Shown: positions 17,739 through 26,436, counted from the first letter of the stretch. The stretch is DNA of 64,000 nucleotides from DLAJ01 sp023663615 (GCA_023663615.1 JAMPHA010000002.1:86231-150230), one strand, 5' to 3'. Numbers and translations are program-made. Notes: a model not told the origin generated them from the letters alone.

Positions 17739-20477
17739 TCAGCAGATCACGACATGGCATTTCCCCGGCAGCGGCACCATGAAGCGCTCCGAATACCCGC
17801 CGGACGCCTTAAAAAACGCACGTCTGTCCCGTCCGCCAAGCTCCACGCATACCCGTTCCCGCCCTGCATTCCGATAGGCAGTCAGCCGCAGACTTCGGAT
17901 ATACTGAATCCCCGGCACGCTTTTTAACGCGTTCGTCATCTGCGCCTCGTTCGGCATCGTCCCGATCTCCCATCCGTTCCCGTCGTAATTTCCCGACAGC
18001 GGATGCAGAAAGCGCGCCGCAGTCCTTTCCACTTCTGCCTGAATCTCAAACGGATTCCCGTCTTCCGCGGCGACCGCTTCCACCTCGCAGTCCATCTCAA
18101 GAAACACCGGCTCCACGACGAAAAGTTTCCCCCGTCTTTTAAGGCAAACGTCCATCCGCGCAGACAGATACTGCGCCACCTGCGCGCGGACCGCGTCAAA
18201 ATACATGCTGCCGCCCTGAAATTCTTTTAACAGTAACGCCACCGCCGCCGCGCCGGGTTCATAATTTCCGTCGGCATTACAATTCGGATAACATTTTACT
18301 TTTTTGACCGCAGAGGATGCCTCGCGCGCAAGCGCCTCGAAATCCCACACCGTCACGGCACGCCCTCCATGGCGCAGCGCCGCGCTGCCGCGCGTAAGCG
18401 CCTCCGCCTCTCCCTCCCGGCCGCAGCCGCCGTAAACGAGCATCGGATTCGTTACCCGGTTCACATAGCCGTAAGAACCGATGAGTTTTTGAATGCCTCC
18501 GGGTTCCTGATTCCCCGCACTGCCGCTCTGCCGTCCCGTCTGTTCCGCACACGCCGAAATTCCCGCCGCATTCATGAACCATCCCGTGATACGCGGCATC
18601 CTCCCCCGCTTCTCTAGGGCGCGGTACTCCCCTTTTACGTCCTGCACGCGCAGCCAGTATGCCGTCTCTCCGCACACTGACGCCTCCACAAAATCCTCTT
18701 TTCCCATAAAGGTCAGCGTACCGCTTTTTCTGAAATTCTCCGTCCCGTCCACGACGGACAGCGGCGTAAATCCCTGCGCCCCCATATACGAAAATGCGAG
18801 ATACGGGAGTCCTCCCGCCAATTCCTCCTGCATCGCGCACAGGATACGGATCGGTCCCTTTTTAAGCGGTCTGTGAAATCCGAGATACAGCGCAGGAGCC
18901 GTTTCCTTTTGTCCGCAGAATAATTCCCATGCGTTCTCCGCGCCCTTTTTGGCGGTTCCATATACGCGCTGCGAGCCGTTATTTTGTGAAAGAAGCATGT
19001 CCGGCGTCTTTCCCCGTTCCCCATAATCAAACGCAAACTGCACCCCGCTTATGACCGGCACGATATACGCGCCCTTCGGCTGATAAAGATTCGTCATTTT
19101 CAGGACGCGCACACGCAGGTAGCGCGTCGGCGCCGCCTGCCATTCCAAGAGAGACGCATCCGGCGGACATGGGAACAGGATCCGCACCTGCTGCCCGGCT
19201 CTCGCTCCCGTCCCGTCAAACAACGTTTCATCCTTTTTTTCCACCGCAAGCCTGCTCCAGCCCGCCCCGTTGTAATATTCCCAGACGACCTGCCGGATCG
19301 TGATGTCATATTCCGCATCCGGCACGAAGTCCGCGCGCTTCATCAGCATCTTCCACCGCTTGTCCGTCTTCACGCTGTGATCGAACGGGATATTCTCATA
19401 ATCGAGCCGGAACGATAACGTCACGCGCGCATCCGGCTTGCCGAGCGCCTCCGCCGATGCAAAATAGCACTCCGCAAAGGGCGCCGGGTTTTCCCCAAAC
19501 GGCAGAAAGCGCCCGTTTTCCTGTTCGCCCTCCTGATTCCAGATCAGGTCCGGTTCCGCCTTTTCCCTGCGCGAAGCGATCCGGACTCCGTTTACCCGAA
19601 ACGGCGCGCCCAGCCATGGTTTTTGATAACGGCAGCCCAGCCAGTATCCTTCTTTTCCAAACAGCGCCCTTTTCGCCGGCGCTTCTGCGCCCGGTTCCAC
19701 TGCAAGCGTCAGTCCGCGCGCGTCCCACCGCCGCGTCCCGTACTCCGCAAATCCGTCCTCCGTACTGTAAAAAAAAGAACACGCCTCCCCGTCCGACAGC
19801 CAGTGCGCCGGATCGTTCTCACCAGCGCTTTTCCTGTCATGCTCTCCGGCGTCTTTCCTGCCGTTGCCTCTGACGTTCCCCCCGCCGCCCCCGTTCTCTG
19901 CAGCAAACGCGAGCGTGATCTCGGCGCCGCCGGACACGGACAGAACCTCGTTCTGGCAGAGATAAAACACATGCTCCTGCAAATTCTCTTCCTCCCGCGC
20001 AAAAGGAGCAAACCCTGCGGACACATCCTTTTTTGCGATATAATCCCGCTCCCCGTCAACAAAAAGCGCCTTTGTCAGGCTTGCAGGCGTCACATAGAGC
20101 GCCTCTGTCGTTTCATAACGAATCTCCTCCGTCTGCACGGACGCATCCCCTCCCGCCCTGCCGGACACGACGACGCCTTTTGGCAGAAACGTGCCGCCGT
20201 ACTCATCCCCGGACAGCCCGAATGTGACATATCCCCGCGCCGCAGACGCCGGTCTTGTCTCTAATCCGATCTGCTTAAAAAAAGCAAGCTTATGCTTTTC
20301 CGGAATCCGCGTAAAACGCGCTTCCGTGCCCGCAAACATGTCCGCAAACAGCATTGCCAGCGCCGTACCCGCATCGGGATGCTCCCTGTCAAAACGCCAT
20401 TCGGGCGTATACGATTTCGCAAGATATGCGATCTGTGCCAGAATTTCTTCCGCACCGCTTTCCTTCCCTTTTCTCAT
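17739..20477 (-). CDS. Putative baseplate assembly protein (Afp11/J-like)
   Basis: The 912-residue protein begins with a helical head and WRFDREHPDAGTALAMLFAD (about 27-46), which matches the DxGxAL motif of putative baseplate assembly proteins of eCIS loci, then a long beta-rich central region with YRPLKKGPIRILCAMQEEL-type sequence near 545, and a J-like C-terminal domain (LTRGSAALRHGGRAVTVWDF, FEALAREASSAVKKVKCYPN around 690-730). It builds the baseplate wedge with the smaller J protein and gp25. ATG 20477 follows AGGAGG by 9 bases. It is the largest structural protein in the operon; a Gly/Asn/Lys-rich insert lies near 205-225. Confidence 0.87.
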   Translation of the reverse strand: MRKGKESGAEEILAQIAYLAKSYTPEWRFDREHPDAGTALAMLFADMFAGTEARFTRIPEKHKLAFFKQIGLETRPASAARGYVTFGLSGDEYGGTFLPKGVVVSGRAGGDASVQTEEIRYETTEALYVTPASLTKALFVDGERDYIAKKDVSAGFAPFAREEENLQEHVFYLCQNEVLSVSGGAEITLAFAAENGGGGGNVRGNGRKDAGEHDRKSAGENDPAHWLSDGEACSFFYSTEDGFAEYGTRRWDARGLTLAVEPGAEAPAKRALFGKEGYWLGCRYQKPWLGAPFRVNGVRIASRREKAEPDLIWNQEGEQENGRFLPFGENPAPFAECYFASAEALGKPDARVTLSFRLDYENIPFDHSVKTDKRWKMLMKRADFVPDAEYDITIRQVVWEYYNGAGWSRLAVEKKDETLFDGTGARAGQQVRILFPCPPDASLLEWQAAPTRYLRVRVLKMTNLYQPKGAYIVPVISGVQFAFDYGERGKTPDMLLSQNNGSQRVYGTAKKGAENAWELFCGQKETAPALYLGFHRPLKKGPIRILCAMQEELAGGLPYLAFSYMGAQGFTPLSVVDGTENFRKSGTLTFMGKEDFVEASVCGETAYWLRVQDVKGEYRALEKRGRMPRITGWFMNAAGISACAEQTGRQSGSAGNQEPGGIQKLIGSYGYVNRVTNPMLVYGGCGREGEAEALTRGSAALRHGGRAVTVWDFEALAREASSAVKKVKCYPNCNADGNYEPGAAAVALLLKEFQGGSMYFDAVRAQVAQYLSARMDVCLKRRGKLFVVEPVFLEMDCEVEAVAAEDGNPFEIQAEVERTAARFLHPLSGNYDGNGWEIGTMPNEAQMTNALKSVPGIQYIRSLRLTAYRNAGRERVCVELGGRDRRAFFKASGGYSERFMVPLPGKCHVVIC

Positions 20478-20548
20478 GCCCTGCTGCCTCCTGCGGCAAA
20501 CGCCTTTCCCTATCCGGTCCCGGCAGTTTGCATCCGCCTGTCCACGTT

Positions 20549-20959
20549 TCAGATCCCCTCGTCTTTATAGTACGGAAAAACCAGATTATAAGGATTATTT
20601 GTCGCACGCACGGTATATCCGACGTGTATTTCGGCAACGCCCCCGCCAAGCCGCCCGCAGTCCACCGCGATCTCCACATCCGTAATGCGCGGCTCGTACC
20701 GCACAAGCGCCGCCCTGATCTCCTCCTCCATGCCTTTCTGGTCGATCATGTTCATCGTGGAAAACGCATATCTCCGAATATCGCAGCCAAATTCGGGACG
20801 CATGACGCGCTCCCCCTTTCCCGTAAAAAGAATCAGTCTGACCGCCTCCGCGATGTCTTCTTCTCCCGCGCACATCTGCATCCGCCCCGTCACCGCATCC
20901 ACACGCGGCGGAAATGAAATGCCGCAGCCTAAGAAATCCGCCGCTCTCCGCCCTTCCAT
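20549..20959 (-). CDS. gp25/GPW-like baseplate wedge protein (Afp9-like)
   Basis: The 136-residue protein shows the gp25 signature: IAEAVRLILFTGKGERVMRP followed by EFGCDIRRYAF (residues 36-67), including the EFG/RP loop conserved from phage T4 gp25 to T6SS TssE and Afp9. gp25 proteins seed sheath assembly on the baseplate. GAGGAG lies about 9 bases before the ATG. It is preceded by a 216-base gap with GA-rich repeats and followed by the large baseplate gene 71 bases on. Length matches the family. Confidence 0.9.
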   Translation of the reverse strand: MEGRRAADFLGCGISFPPRVDAVTGRMQMCAGEEDIAEAVRLILFTGKGERVMRPEFGCDIRRYAFSTMNMIDQKGMEEEIRAALVRYEPRITDVEIAVDCGRLGGGVAEIHVGYTVRATNNPYNLVFPYYKDEGI

Positions 20960-20984
20960 AAAGCTTCTCCTCTTTCCGTCGTGT

Positions 20985-21040
20985 CCTCACCGTGTCTCCG
21001 TCCTGTCTCCGTCGCGCCTTCGTCCTGTCTCTATCCTGTC
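20985..21040 (-). repeat. GA-rich short repeats in the gp25 leader
   Basis: On the minus strand GAGACAGGACG recurs twice, with a related GACAGGATAGAGACAGGAC next to it. The surrounding gap (20960-21175) holds no gene that I can support. Such tracts expand by slippage; a binding role is not evident. Confidence 0.5.
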
Positions 21041-21175
21041 TGCTTGCACCGCGCACGCCTCCGTTATTTGCGCAGTGTTCGTTTTCTCATGTCTTTTTCG
21101 GCGATCAATGCCACGCTCTGTATCAACTGCGTTACTTCTAAATCCTCGTAAACTGTTGCACAATGCGTACGCTCT

Positions 21176-21997
21176 TCAATTTAGCTTCATAAGCGAACCT
21201 TTCGCCTGAAAGATCCCGCTGCTCTCCGCTTTGAGCGAAGCCGTTCCCTTTAGTTCCAGCGATGCCTGCGCCTCCGCCTTGATATTCTGCCCCTTGATCT
21301 GCGTGCTGCTCCCCTCCAGCATCGTATTCTGCCCCTTGAAATGCAGCTTCTGCCCCGCTTTTAAGCTGACGCTGTCCGCTGAAATCTCCGCCTCTTTCTT
21401 TTCTCCGTCCAGCACAAGCATTTCTTTTCCACCGATGCTGAAAACTGCTTTTTTCTCCGCTTTGAACGTCAGAACGCCGCCCTCGGTGTCCAGCTCGACC
21501 GCATTGTCTCCCTCTGCGTCCTGTATGGAAATCTTGTGCGCTTCGTCGTCAAGCCGGATCGTGTGTCCCGATTTCGTTTTGACCGTGATCGTCCCGTTCT
21601 CGCCGCCGTCGCAGACCGTCATGCTGTTTCCGCCCTTTGTGTAAAACGTTTTGACCACATTTTTTTCATCCGCCGCCTCCGGCGGCAGCACGTTATCCTC
21701 TGTATAAAGACTTCCGATAACGTACGGGCTCTGCGGCTGACCCATATAAAAAGCAACAAGGACCTTTGCGCCGATCTCCGGGAGCATGTAGAGTCCGTGT
21801 CCTGCTCCGGCATACGGAAATGCTACAGGCGCCCAGTCCAGTTCGTCCTTCGTATCCGTTCCGAGCAGCAGTTTCACTTTTACCATACCCGGATGACCGC
21901 TGTCCCAATTTTCCTTGACCTCTCCGAGCAGGACGCCCGTCACAAGCTCCTCCGCATCATAATCAGACTTTGTCTGCAGCTCGTCAAACAGACTCAT
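21176..21997 (-). CDS. Baseplate V / VgrG-tail spike protein (gpV-like)
   Basis: The 273-residue protein starts MSLFDELQTKSDYDAEELVT and contains the gpV/VgrG OB-fold signature WAPVAFPYAGAGHGLYMLPE followed by IGAKVLVAFYMGQPQSPYVI (about 55-95), then a repeated beta-helix region made of short VxLxAxxxxxx units that ends in a triple-stranded needle (SLELKGTASLKAESSG). This is the C-terminal half of the central spike, which punctures the target membrane. In Afp8 the gpD and gpV parts are fused, whereas here they are separate genes joined by a 4-base ATGA overlap, so co-translation should give a 1:1 ratio. Confidence 0.9.
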   Translation of the reverse strand: MSLFDELQTKSDYDAEELVTGVLLGEVKENWDSGHPGMVKVKLLLGTDTKDELDWAPVAFPYAGAGHGLYMLPEIGAKVLVAFYMGQPQSPYVIGSLYTEDNVLPPEAADEKNVVKTFYTKGGNSMTVCDGGENGTITVKTKSGHTIRLDDEAHKISIQDAEGDNAVELDTEGGVLTFKAEKKAVFSIGGKEMLVLDGEKKEAEISADSVSLKAGQKLHFKGQNTMLEGSSTQIKGQNIKAEAQASLELKGTASLKAESSGIFQAKGSLMKLN

Positions 21998-23223
21998 TTT
22001 TTCCCTCCAAGCACAAAATCCGTTGTAAATCCGTCCGTGCCAAACGTGTGGCTGACCGCTTTCAGATAATATTCGCCGTTCACGGCATCGTCGATCCCGT
22101 CAATGCCGAGATAACGCCCCGGAATCAGCACCGGCATACCGATACAGCTCCCCCGCCCGGAATGCATCGACTCTTTCACGCGCTCCACCTCATCCGTCAG
22201 GCGGCTTTCCGCTTCATCCTCGGATTTCATGCTCGTCAGCTCTATGACCTTCACGGATTTAAGAATGCCTGTCTGCGCGGCTTTGTCGGACATGACCGTC
22301 TCTTTTTTTTCGATCATGAACTTTTTTTGTTCCGTACTTCCGCCCTTTTTTCCGGATTCTCCCGTTTGGGCGCTCCCGCTTCCGGACGTGTTCCCAACGC
22401 CTCCTGCCTGTGTTTCTCCGCTCCCGGACGTATTCTTCTGCGTCGGCTTTTTTATCGTCCCCCGCACTATGATCTGCATATTCACATAACTGCTGCTTTC
22501 GGAAAAAGTAACCAGATCCTTTCCCCACGTCAGCGTCAGAACGGCGGCCTCCCCGCTTTTTGCGGTCAGCTTTGCTTCTTTCCCATAAACAAGGAAACGA
22601 AGATCATGCTCCCTGCACAGTTTCCGCACGAGACTAAGATCGCTGCCGCGTTGGACAAAGGTTTTCAGGCTGCTCCCCTCTCCGCTCCCTCCGCCTTTTT
22701 GTTTTTGCTCCACGGATACGTTTAAGCCAAACGCGCTGTATTTTCCCATCAGCGTGGAAAACAGATTGGTCAGCGTCTGCTCCTCCCATACCTTGTCGAT
22801 CTCCTCATTGTCCGCCATCAGCCGCTTCACATCCATGACCGTGACCTGCATGGAAGGCATTTCTGAAAACTGGACTCCCGTTTCATAAATAAATCCGTGA
22901 AATACATCAGCCAGTTCGGAACCGTAGCCTAATTCGATCTTGACCATCGCGCCGCAGACAAGATACTTTTTTACCGTCTGTCTGATGGCATTCTGCTTAC
23001 CGTCCCAAATATCCGTCACGCTGAAATCGGCGCTCGCCGCGGAATCGATATGGAGCGAAACGCGGATATGCTCGATCCGCACGCCAGCCGCCTGCACCAG
23101 TTCCTGCGGCGGTGTTCCGATCCATATCTTTGCGGCCGGCGCCGCGTATTGTTGATAGCGCTCCCGCAGTTTGTCCGCTTCAAACACTGCGGTGAGCAGA
23201 TCGGCTTCCTCTGCTTTCGCCAT
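21994..23223 (-). CDS. Late-control-D-like spike hub protein (gpD-like)
   Basis: The 409-residue protein has the phage late control gene D pattern: an opening PAAKIWIGTPPQELV, VSLHIDSAASADFSVTDIWD (about 56-75), KIELGYGSELADVFHGFIYE and VTVMDVKRLMADN. It forms the N-terminal hub half of the spike. Around 270-305 is a low-complexity Gly/Ser/Thr-rich linker (GSGETQAGGVGNTSGSG) that is unusual for a rigid hub. The C-terminal segment resumes with VERVKESMHSGRGSCIGMPV and an OB-like end. ATG start at 23223; a 4-base overlap couples it to the gpV gene. Confidence 0.87.
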   Translation of the reverse strand: MAKAEEADLLTAVFEADKLRERYQQYAAPAAKIWIGTPPQELVQAAGVRIEHIRVSLHIDSAASADFSVTDIWDGKQNAIRQTVKKYLVCGAMVKIELGYGSELADVFHGFIYETGVQFSEMPSMQVTVMDVKRLMADNEEIDKVWEEQTLTNLFSTLMGKYSAFGLNVSVEQKQKGGGSGEGSSLKTFVQRGSDLSLVRKLCREHDLRFLVYGKEAKLTAKSGEAAVLTLTWGKDLVTFSESSSYVNMQIIVRGTIKKPTQKNTSGSGETQAGGVGNTSGSGSAQTGESGKKGGSTEQKKFMIEKKETVMSDKAAQTGILKSVKVIELTSMKSEDEAESRLTDEVERVKESMHSGRGSCIGMPVLIPGRYLGIDGIDDAVNGEYYLKAVSHTFGTDGFTTDFVLGGKK

Positions 23224-23313
23224 ATTGTTTCGACTCCTTTCACTTTCTGTGCTATCAGGCGATCGGATTCGGGTATCAAAAGCCTATTCAAGTAACCGCG
23301 AAGCTTTTCCTCT

Positions 23314-23949
23314 CTAAAGCGCCGGCAGCGTAAGCGTCATCCCTGCCTCGATGTCAAGCGGATTCTCTATCCCGTTCTGCCTCGCGATCTCCCGCCAGCG
23401 CTCCGCGTCCCCGTACTCCTGCCACGCGTAATGCCAAAGCTGTTCGTTCTCATGCAGCACGCGTACTTTTGTGCGGTCGGGCGATTCAAAGGGCGCCTGC
23501 CGCCTGCTTTCATCCGCATCCAGCAAAGAGCGGAAAGAGACGTCCGCCTTTGCCCGCACGGGCGTGCCGTCCGCAAGGAACATCGTATAACTTGCCTTAA
23601 CGCTCGTCACACATCCGTAGAATTTTAATTTTCCCCAGCAAAAAGAAACACTTGGCGGACGATGCAGCGAGCCGTCAATCTTCAATAGCTTCGTCAGTTC
23701 CCCGACCTTTGCCGCCGCGTTTGTTCCGCTCTCTCCCTTTTCCGCTGTCGGCGGCACATAGGTATCAAAGTAGAGCGTCATATCCAGTGTCATGCTCTCC
23801 CCGGAAATAAACTGACTGACCGGTCCGTCCAGACCCGGAATCTTCTTTTCACTGTAAGAGGCACTCTGCGACAGTTGATAGGATTCGGGATTGAACATCA
23901 CCTCGATCTCGCTCCCGCCCTCCACCTTGATGACCGCCTTTTCCGCCAT
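23314..23949 (-). CDS. LysM-domain CIS tube/connector protein (Afp7-like)
   Basis: The 211-residue protein starts with VIKVEGGSEIEVMFNPESYQ and carries a C-terminal LysM module (about 165-211: LWHYAWQEYGDAERWREIAR, then NGIENPLDIEAGMTLTLP). Afp7 and phage gpX/gp53-like proteins combine this beta part with LysM and link the inner tube to the spike hub. GGAGG lies about 8 bases before ATG 23949. It sits directly upstream of the hub gene, the usual order in eCIS. Confidence 0.88.
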   Translation of the reverse strand: MAEKAVIKVEGGSEIEVMFNPESYQLSQSASYSEKKIPGLDGPVSQFISGESMTLDMTLYFDTYVPPTAEKGESGTNAAAKVGELTKLLKIDGSLHRPPSVSFCWGKLKFYGCVTSVKASYTMFLADGTPVRAKADVSFRSLLDADESRRQAPFESPDRTKVRVLHENEQLWHYAWQEYGDAERWREIARQNGIENPLDIEAGMTLTLPAL

Positions 23950-24140
23950 TGTGTTCCTCCTTCTCTCCCCATTCCCCTCTGGCAGCAGCCCGCAGGCTTC
24001 GGCATCCGAACAAATTTGTATACATAGAAAACGTCTGCATTTTGGTGTTCTCCCGGTTGACCGCTGCTCCTCCTATACGCTCCCTTGTGCGTTTAACAGT
24101 CTGTCACAGAAAAAATAGACTCCCGCTTATTTTTTAATCC

Positions 24141-24842
24141 TTAGCCCCTGCGCAATCGCTCTAAATGCATCTCCCGCTCCATGCGTTTCATGACTTCATC
24201 CGTGAGCTTTCCCATGTCCGGCTCCGGCGTCCGTATCGCGGTCTCCATGCTTTTTTGCAATTGAAGAAGCAAGGTCTTCTGCCTATTCAGCTGTTCTTCC
24301 ACCCCGGCAAGCGTGCGCTTTGTCGTGACAAGCTCCTCGTGTGCGGTCCTCCTTTGATAAACAGGCGCTTCTCCCGTATTCCTTGGCGGATCATGCTCCC
24401 TGTATTCCCGGTTGAGGATTTTTACAAGATCGCGCTCCGCTTTTTTTGCCAGGTCGGGGCGGCTCCCGCGGTGAACAAAGATCGCCGCAATATCCCGGAA
24501 CACCGTCAGTTCCTTTTGCATGAGGGGCGTTCCGCTCCATTCTGCCTTTGTCCTTATTACAAAGCGCTCCATGCGCTTCACGATGCTCTGCGCAAACGCC
24601 TCCCGGCGCGCGGTGCTCTTCGCTTTCCATGCCTGCTCCTTTTGCCATGCCCGATTGAGACGCAGAAGCAGTTGATAAAAATACTGATCGGAAGAAGCCG
24701 CCCGCCGCGGTTTGAACAGGACGCGCGGCGTTTCCGGAAAAATCTCTGCGCCGGACGGCAGCCAATGCTTCCGGATACGCGCCGCAAATGCGGCTCCGGG
24801 ACCATTTAAGATACGTTCCGCAAATTCAGCCTCCACGGACAT
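24141..24842 (-). CDS. CIS-operon helical protein of unknown function
   Basis: I do not recognise a family. The 233-residue protein is almost wholly helical and highly charged, with a Leu-heptad coiled coil over about 165-205 (LVTTKRTLAGVEEQLNRQKT) and no membrane segment. It sits between the second tube gene and the Afp7-like LysM gene, where other eCIS carry small proteins such as Afp6 or adaptor factors. It is far too short to be a classical tape measure, but a coiled coil next to the tube genes makes a chaperone or a minimal length-control protein conceivable. Start ATG 24842 has AAGGAG about 8 bases upstream; the 32-base gap to the tube gene is in keeping. Confidence 0.55.
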   Translation of the reverse strand: MSVEAEFAERILNGPGAAFAARIRKHWLPSGAEIFPETPRVLFKPRRAASSDQYFYQLLLRLNRAWQKEQAWKAKSTARREAFAQSIVKRMERFVIRTKAEWSGTPLMQKELTVFRDIAAIFVHRGSRPDLAKKAERDLVKILNREYREHDPPRNTGEAPVYQRRTAHEELVTTKRTLAGVEEQLNRQKTLLLQLQKSMETAIRTPEPDMGKLTDEVMKRMEREMHLERLRRG

Positions 24843-24874
24843 CGCTCTCTCCTTTTCCGTCGGTTCTGTGCAGA

Positions 24875-25369
24875 TCATGTATACTGAATCCCGTCATGCA
24901 TGATCTCAAACCGCTCGATCAGGATGGAATTGCCCATCGCGTCCAGATTTCCTACCTCCCGCTTTGTGATGATGCCGTCCGCGATCCAAAACCGCCGGTC
25001 CGTCATCTGCCCTTTCGCGTCCAGCAAAATAACAGAAAGCCATGTTCCGAGGCACATTCCCGGTTTCATCCCGGCGAACCGGCTCTCCGCCGGAACGATC
25101 CCATGTTCCAGCAAAAGAGGCGCATGTTTTTTATGGGGCACCGCTAAAATGTACGGCGCATCGTTCTTTCCTCCCTCGGAAAGTTCCTCATATTCCATGG
25201 AAGACTCCAACCCGGAAACTTTGGAAAAGCGTATTTTCTGCCCGGATGCGGTCTGTTCCGCCGTGAGCCTGCCTTTCGTCTGCCCCTGCCCCATCATCAC
25301 CAAAAAACGAAAATCCGCCGCATATCCTTCCTGTACTGCTTTTTTCTTCTTTTCCTTTTCCGATGTCAT
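24875..25369 (-). CDS. Second gp19-like tube protein (Afp5-like)
   Basis: The 164-residue protein has a lysine-rich N-terminal arm (EKEKKKKAVQ) and then the T4 gp19-like tube fold, with FRFLVMMGQGQTKG, IRFSKVSGLESSMEYEELSE and, at the end, GNSILIERFEIMHDGIQ. In Afp the second tube homologue (Afp5) initiates the inner tube on the hub. The basic arm is longer than that of the main tube protein at 26011 and may contact the hub. Start ATG 25369 lies 8-9 bases after GGGAGG; the longer in-frame ATG at 25405 lacks a site. Strong family match; the initiator role is inferred. Confidence 0.85.
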   Translation of the reverse strand: MTSEKEKKKKAVQEGYAADFRFLVMMGQGQTKGRLTAEQTASGQKIRFSKVSGLESSMEYEELSEGGKNDAPYILAVPHKKHAPLLLEHGIVPAESRFAGMKPGMCLGTWLSVILLDAKGQMTDRRFWIADGIITKREVGNLDAMGNSILIERFEIMHDGIQYT

Positions 25370-25435
25370 CTGTCCATGCCTCCCTATGTCTCCCGGCCGC
25401 CTCATATCATGATTTCTGAACCTTCCTCTTCTTTT

Positions 25436-25630
25436 TCACACCGTAAACACATTCTCCGGCTCGTCGTTTAATGCCCTGTTGATCTTGGAAATCTCGCCGC
25501 ACCACCGTTTCCTGTCCAAATGACTCATCGCCATGATGTCGTCATGACTCCAATGCATATAATAAGCGATAAACGCCGCTTCCTCATAAATCTGCTCCGC
25601 CGGATAGCTTGTTATTGACCGGCACTCATA
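25436..25630 (-). CDS. DUF6760-like frame, probably expressed by -1 frameshift from the gp41-like gene
   Basis: This frame encodes 64 residues, YECRSITSYPAEQIYEEAAF onward, with SHDDIMAMSHLDRKRWCGE and NRALN, which fits the short DUF6760 family I know from CIS loci. It has no believable start of its own: the only ATG/GTG/TTG-type codons in this frame lie inside the upstream gene (GTG 25687, TTG 25672) and lack Shine-Dalgarno sites, and the family starts near residue 6 here, where the first codon is ATA. It overlaps the upstream gene and continues that reading after a -1 slip at 25636-25630, giving a predicted 182-residue fusion. If the slip does not happen, a non-standard start would be needed. 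Confidence 0.7.
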   Translation of the reverse strand, partial: YECRSITSYPAEQIYEEAAFIAYYMHWSHDDIMAMSHLDRKRWCGEISKINRALNDEPENVFTV

Positions 25631-25636
25631 AAATTT
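25599..25636 (-). promoter_or_regulatory. Candidate programmed -1 frameshift signal
   Basis: In the reading frame of the upstream gene the heptamer A AAT TTT (25636-25630) fits X XXY YYZ exactly. After a 6-base spacer, GCCGG (25623-25619) can pair with CCGGC (25603-25599) across a 15-base loop, and a U-G pair may extend it. The upstream stop (TAA 25614-25612) lies in the loop, so slippage would bypass it. Confidence 0.7.
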
Positions 25637-25983
25637 ATGGGAACCTCGGCTTCCTTTCCGCAGTGCGGGCAAACGGTCCGATAACACGGCGTTTCCATCG
25701 TATTGATCCGCTCGTACAGATCCTGTAAATAGGCGAGATCCATGGTATAAAGTCCCTCGATCACACGCGTGTCCACAGCCGGAAGCGTGCCGAGCGATGT
25801 GACGACGCGTGCGAGCAGAATCACGGTCAGATAGCTCGGATTCTGCTGCACTCTCGCATCCTTTAACGGCAGAATTTCATCCGCCGCATTTGCCATCCGC
25901 ATGATTCCCGTTTTATGCAGAATCCCGTCCCTGTCCAAATACCCTCTCGGTAACTCAAATTCATATTCTGTCTGGAATGCCAT
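25612..25983 (-). CDS. gp41-like CIS assembly protein
   Basis: The 123-residue protein starts with a strand-rich region (MAFQTEYEFELPRGYLDRDG), which matches the T4-like/Mu gp41-type assembly proteins found after the tube gene in eCIS operons, and ends in a zinc-ribbon-like YRTVCPHCGKEAEVPINF with one Cys-x-x-Cys. Ribosome site GGAGG lies 5 bases before ATG 25983; an earlier GTG (25995) is less likely. Its last codons carry the slippery heptamer for the downstream -1 frame, so the gene may make a 123-residue and a 182-residue product, like the phage tail-assembly pair in front of the tape measure. The chaperone role is inference from position. Confidence 0.78.
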   Translation of the reverse strand: MAFQTEYEFELPRGYLDRDGILHKTGIMRMANAADEILPLKDARVQQNPSYLTVILLARVVTSLGTLPAVDTRVIEGLYTMDLAYLQDLYERINTMETPCYRTVCPHCGKEAEVPINFMSAGQ

Positions 25984-26010
25984 TGCCACCTCCACCTTTC
26001 TTTCCCGCGT

Positions 26011-26436
26011 TTAAGATTCACGCGTCATCCCCTCATGTGCGATCTCCAGCGTCTCCACTGCAACCTCGGACGACGTCGCGTTAAAATCCGGCGCCGTGTA
26101 TTTGATCGGCCATGCGTTGATGACACGCCACGATGCGACCGCCTTTTCCGTCGCGTCAAGCAGCGAGATCGTGATTGTTTTGCGTGTGACCTCCCCTGTC
26201 ACGCCGTCGTTTAGCCAGTCGTAGAGCGCGTGCGAGTCCGCCAGTCCTTTTTTGAGCGTGATATTCCCGTACTTTTTTAATCCGGGTATCTTCATGGGCG
26301 TCTGAACCATGTCGCCCTCCCGGTACTCCATCACGTCAATGGACGCGTCGAACCCCGTGACCTCGGAAAAACTGCACGCGTCAATCCCGTCGATCTCCAC
26401 CTTATATCTGAACTTTCCGTATGGATATGTTGCCAT
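26011..26436 (-). CDS. Inner tube protein (gp19/Hcp-like)
   Basis: The 141-residue protein is a T4 gp19-like tube subunit: MATYPYGKFRYKVEIDGIDA at the start, CSFSEVTGFDASIDVMEYRE with the conserved YREG, and a C-terminal SSEVAVETLEIAHEGMTRES. Such proteins stack as hexameric rings inside the sheath and are ejected. GGAGGAGGATG gives a strong ribosome site. It lies 31 bases after the sheath gene, in the usual sheath-tube order; a single sheath and two tube proteins suggest a simple CIS. Confidence 0.92.
   Translation of the reverse strand: MATYPYGKFRYKVEIDGIDACSFSEVTGFDASIDVMEYREGDMVQTPMKIPGLKKYGNITLKKGLADSHALYDWLNDGVTGEVTRKTITISLLDATEKAVASWRVINAWPIKYTAPDFNATSSEVAVETLEIAHEGMTRES

Noticed and set aside
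17721..17760. ATGCCAT/ATGGCAT inverted repeat at the end of the Afp11-like gene
   Set aside because: Only 7-bp arms across a 25-base loop, partly in coding sequence; could be chance.
23849..24040. Small minus-strand frame before the LysM gene
   Set aside because: Overlaps the LysM gene's first codons in another frame, Gly/Glu-rich, no family.
25616..25687. GTG at 25687 or ATA near 25615 as own start for the DUF6760-like frame
   Set aside because: No ribosome site; the GTG would add residues that only mirror the upstream gene; ATA is a very rare start.
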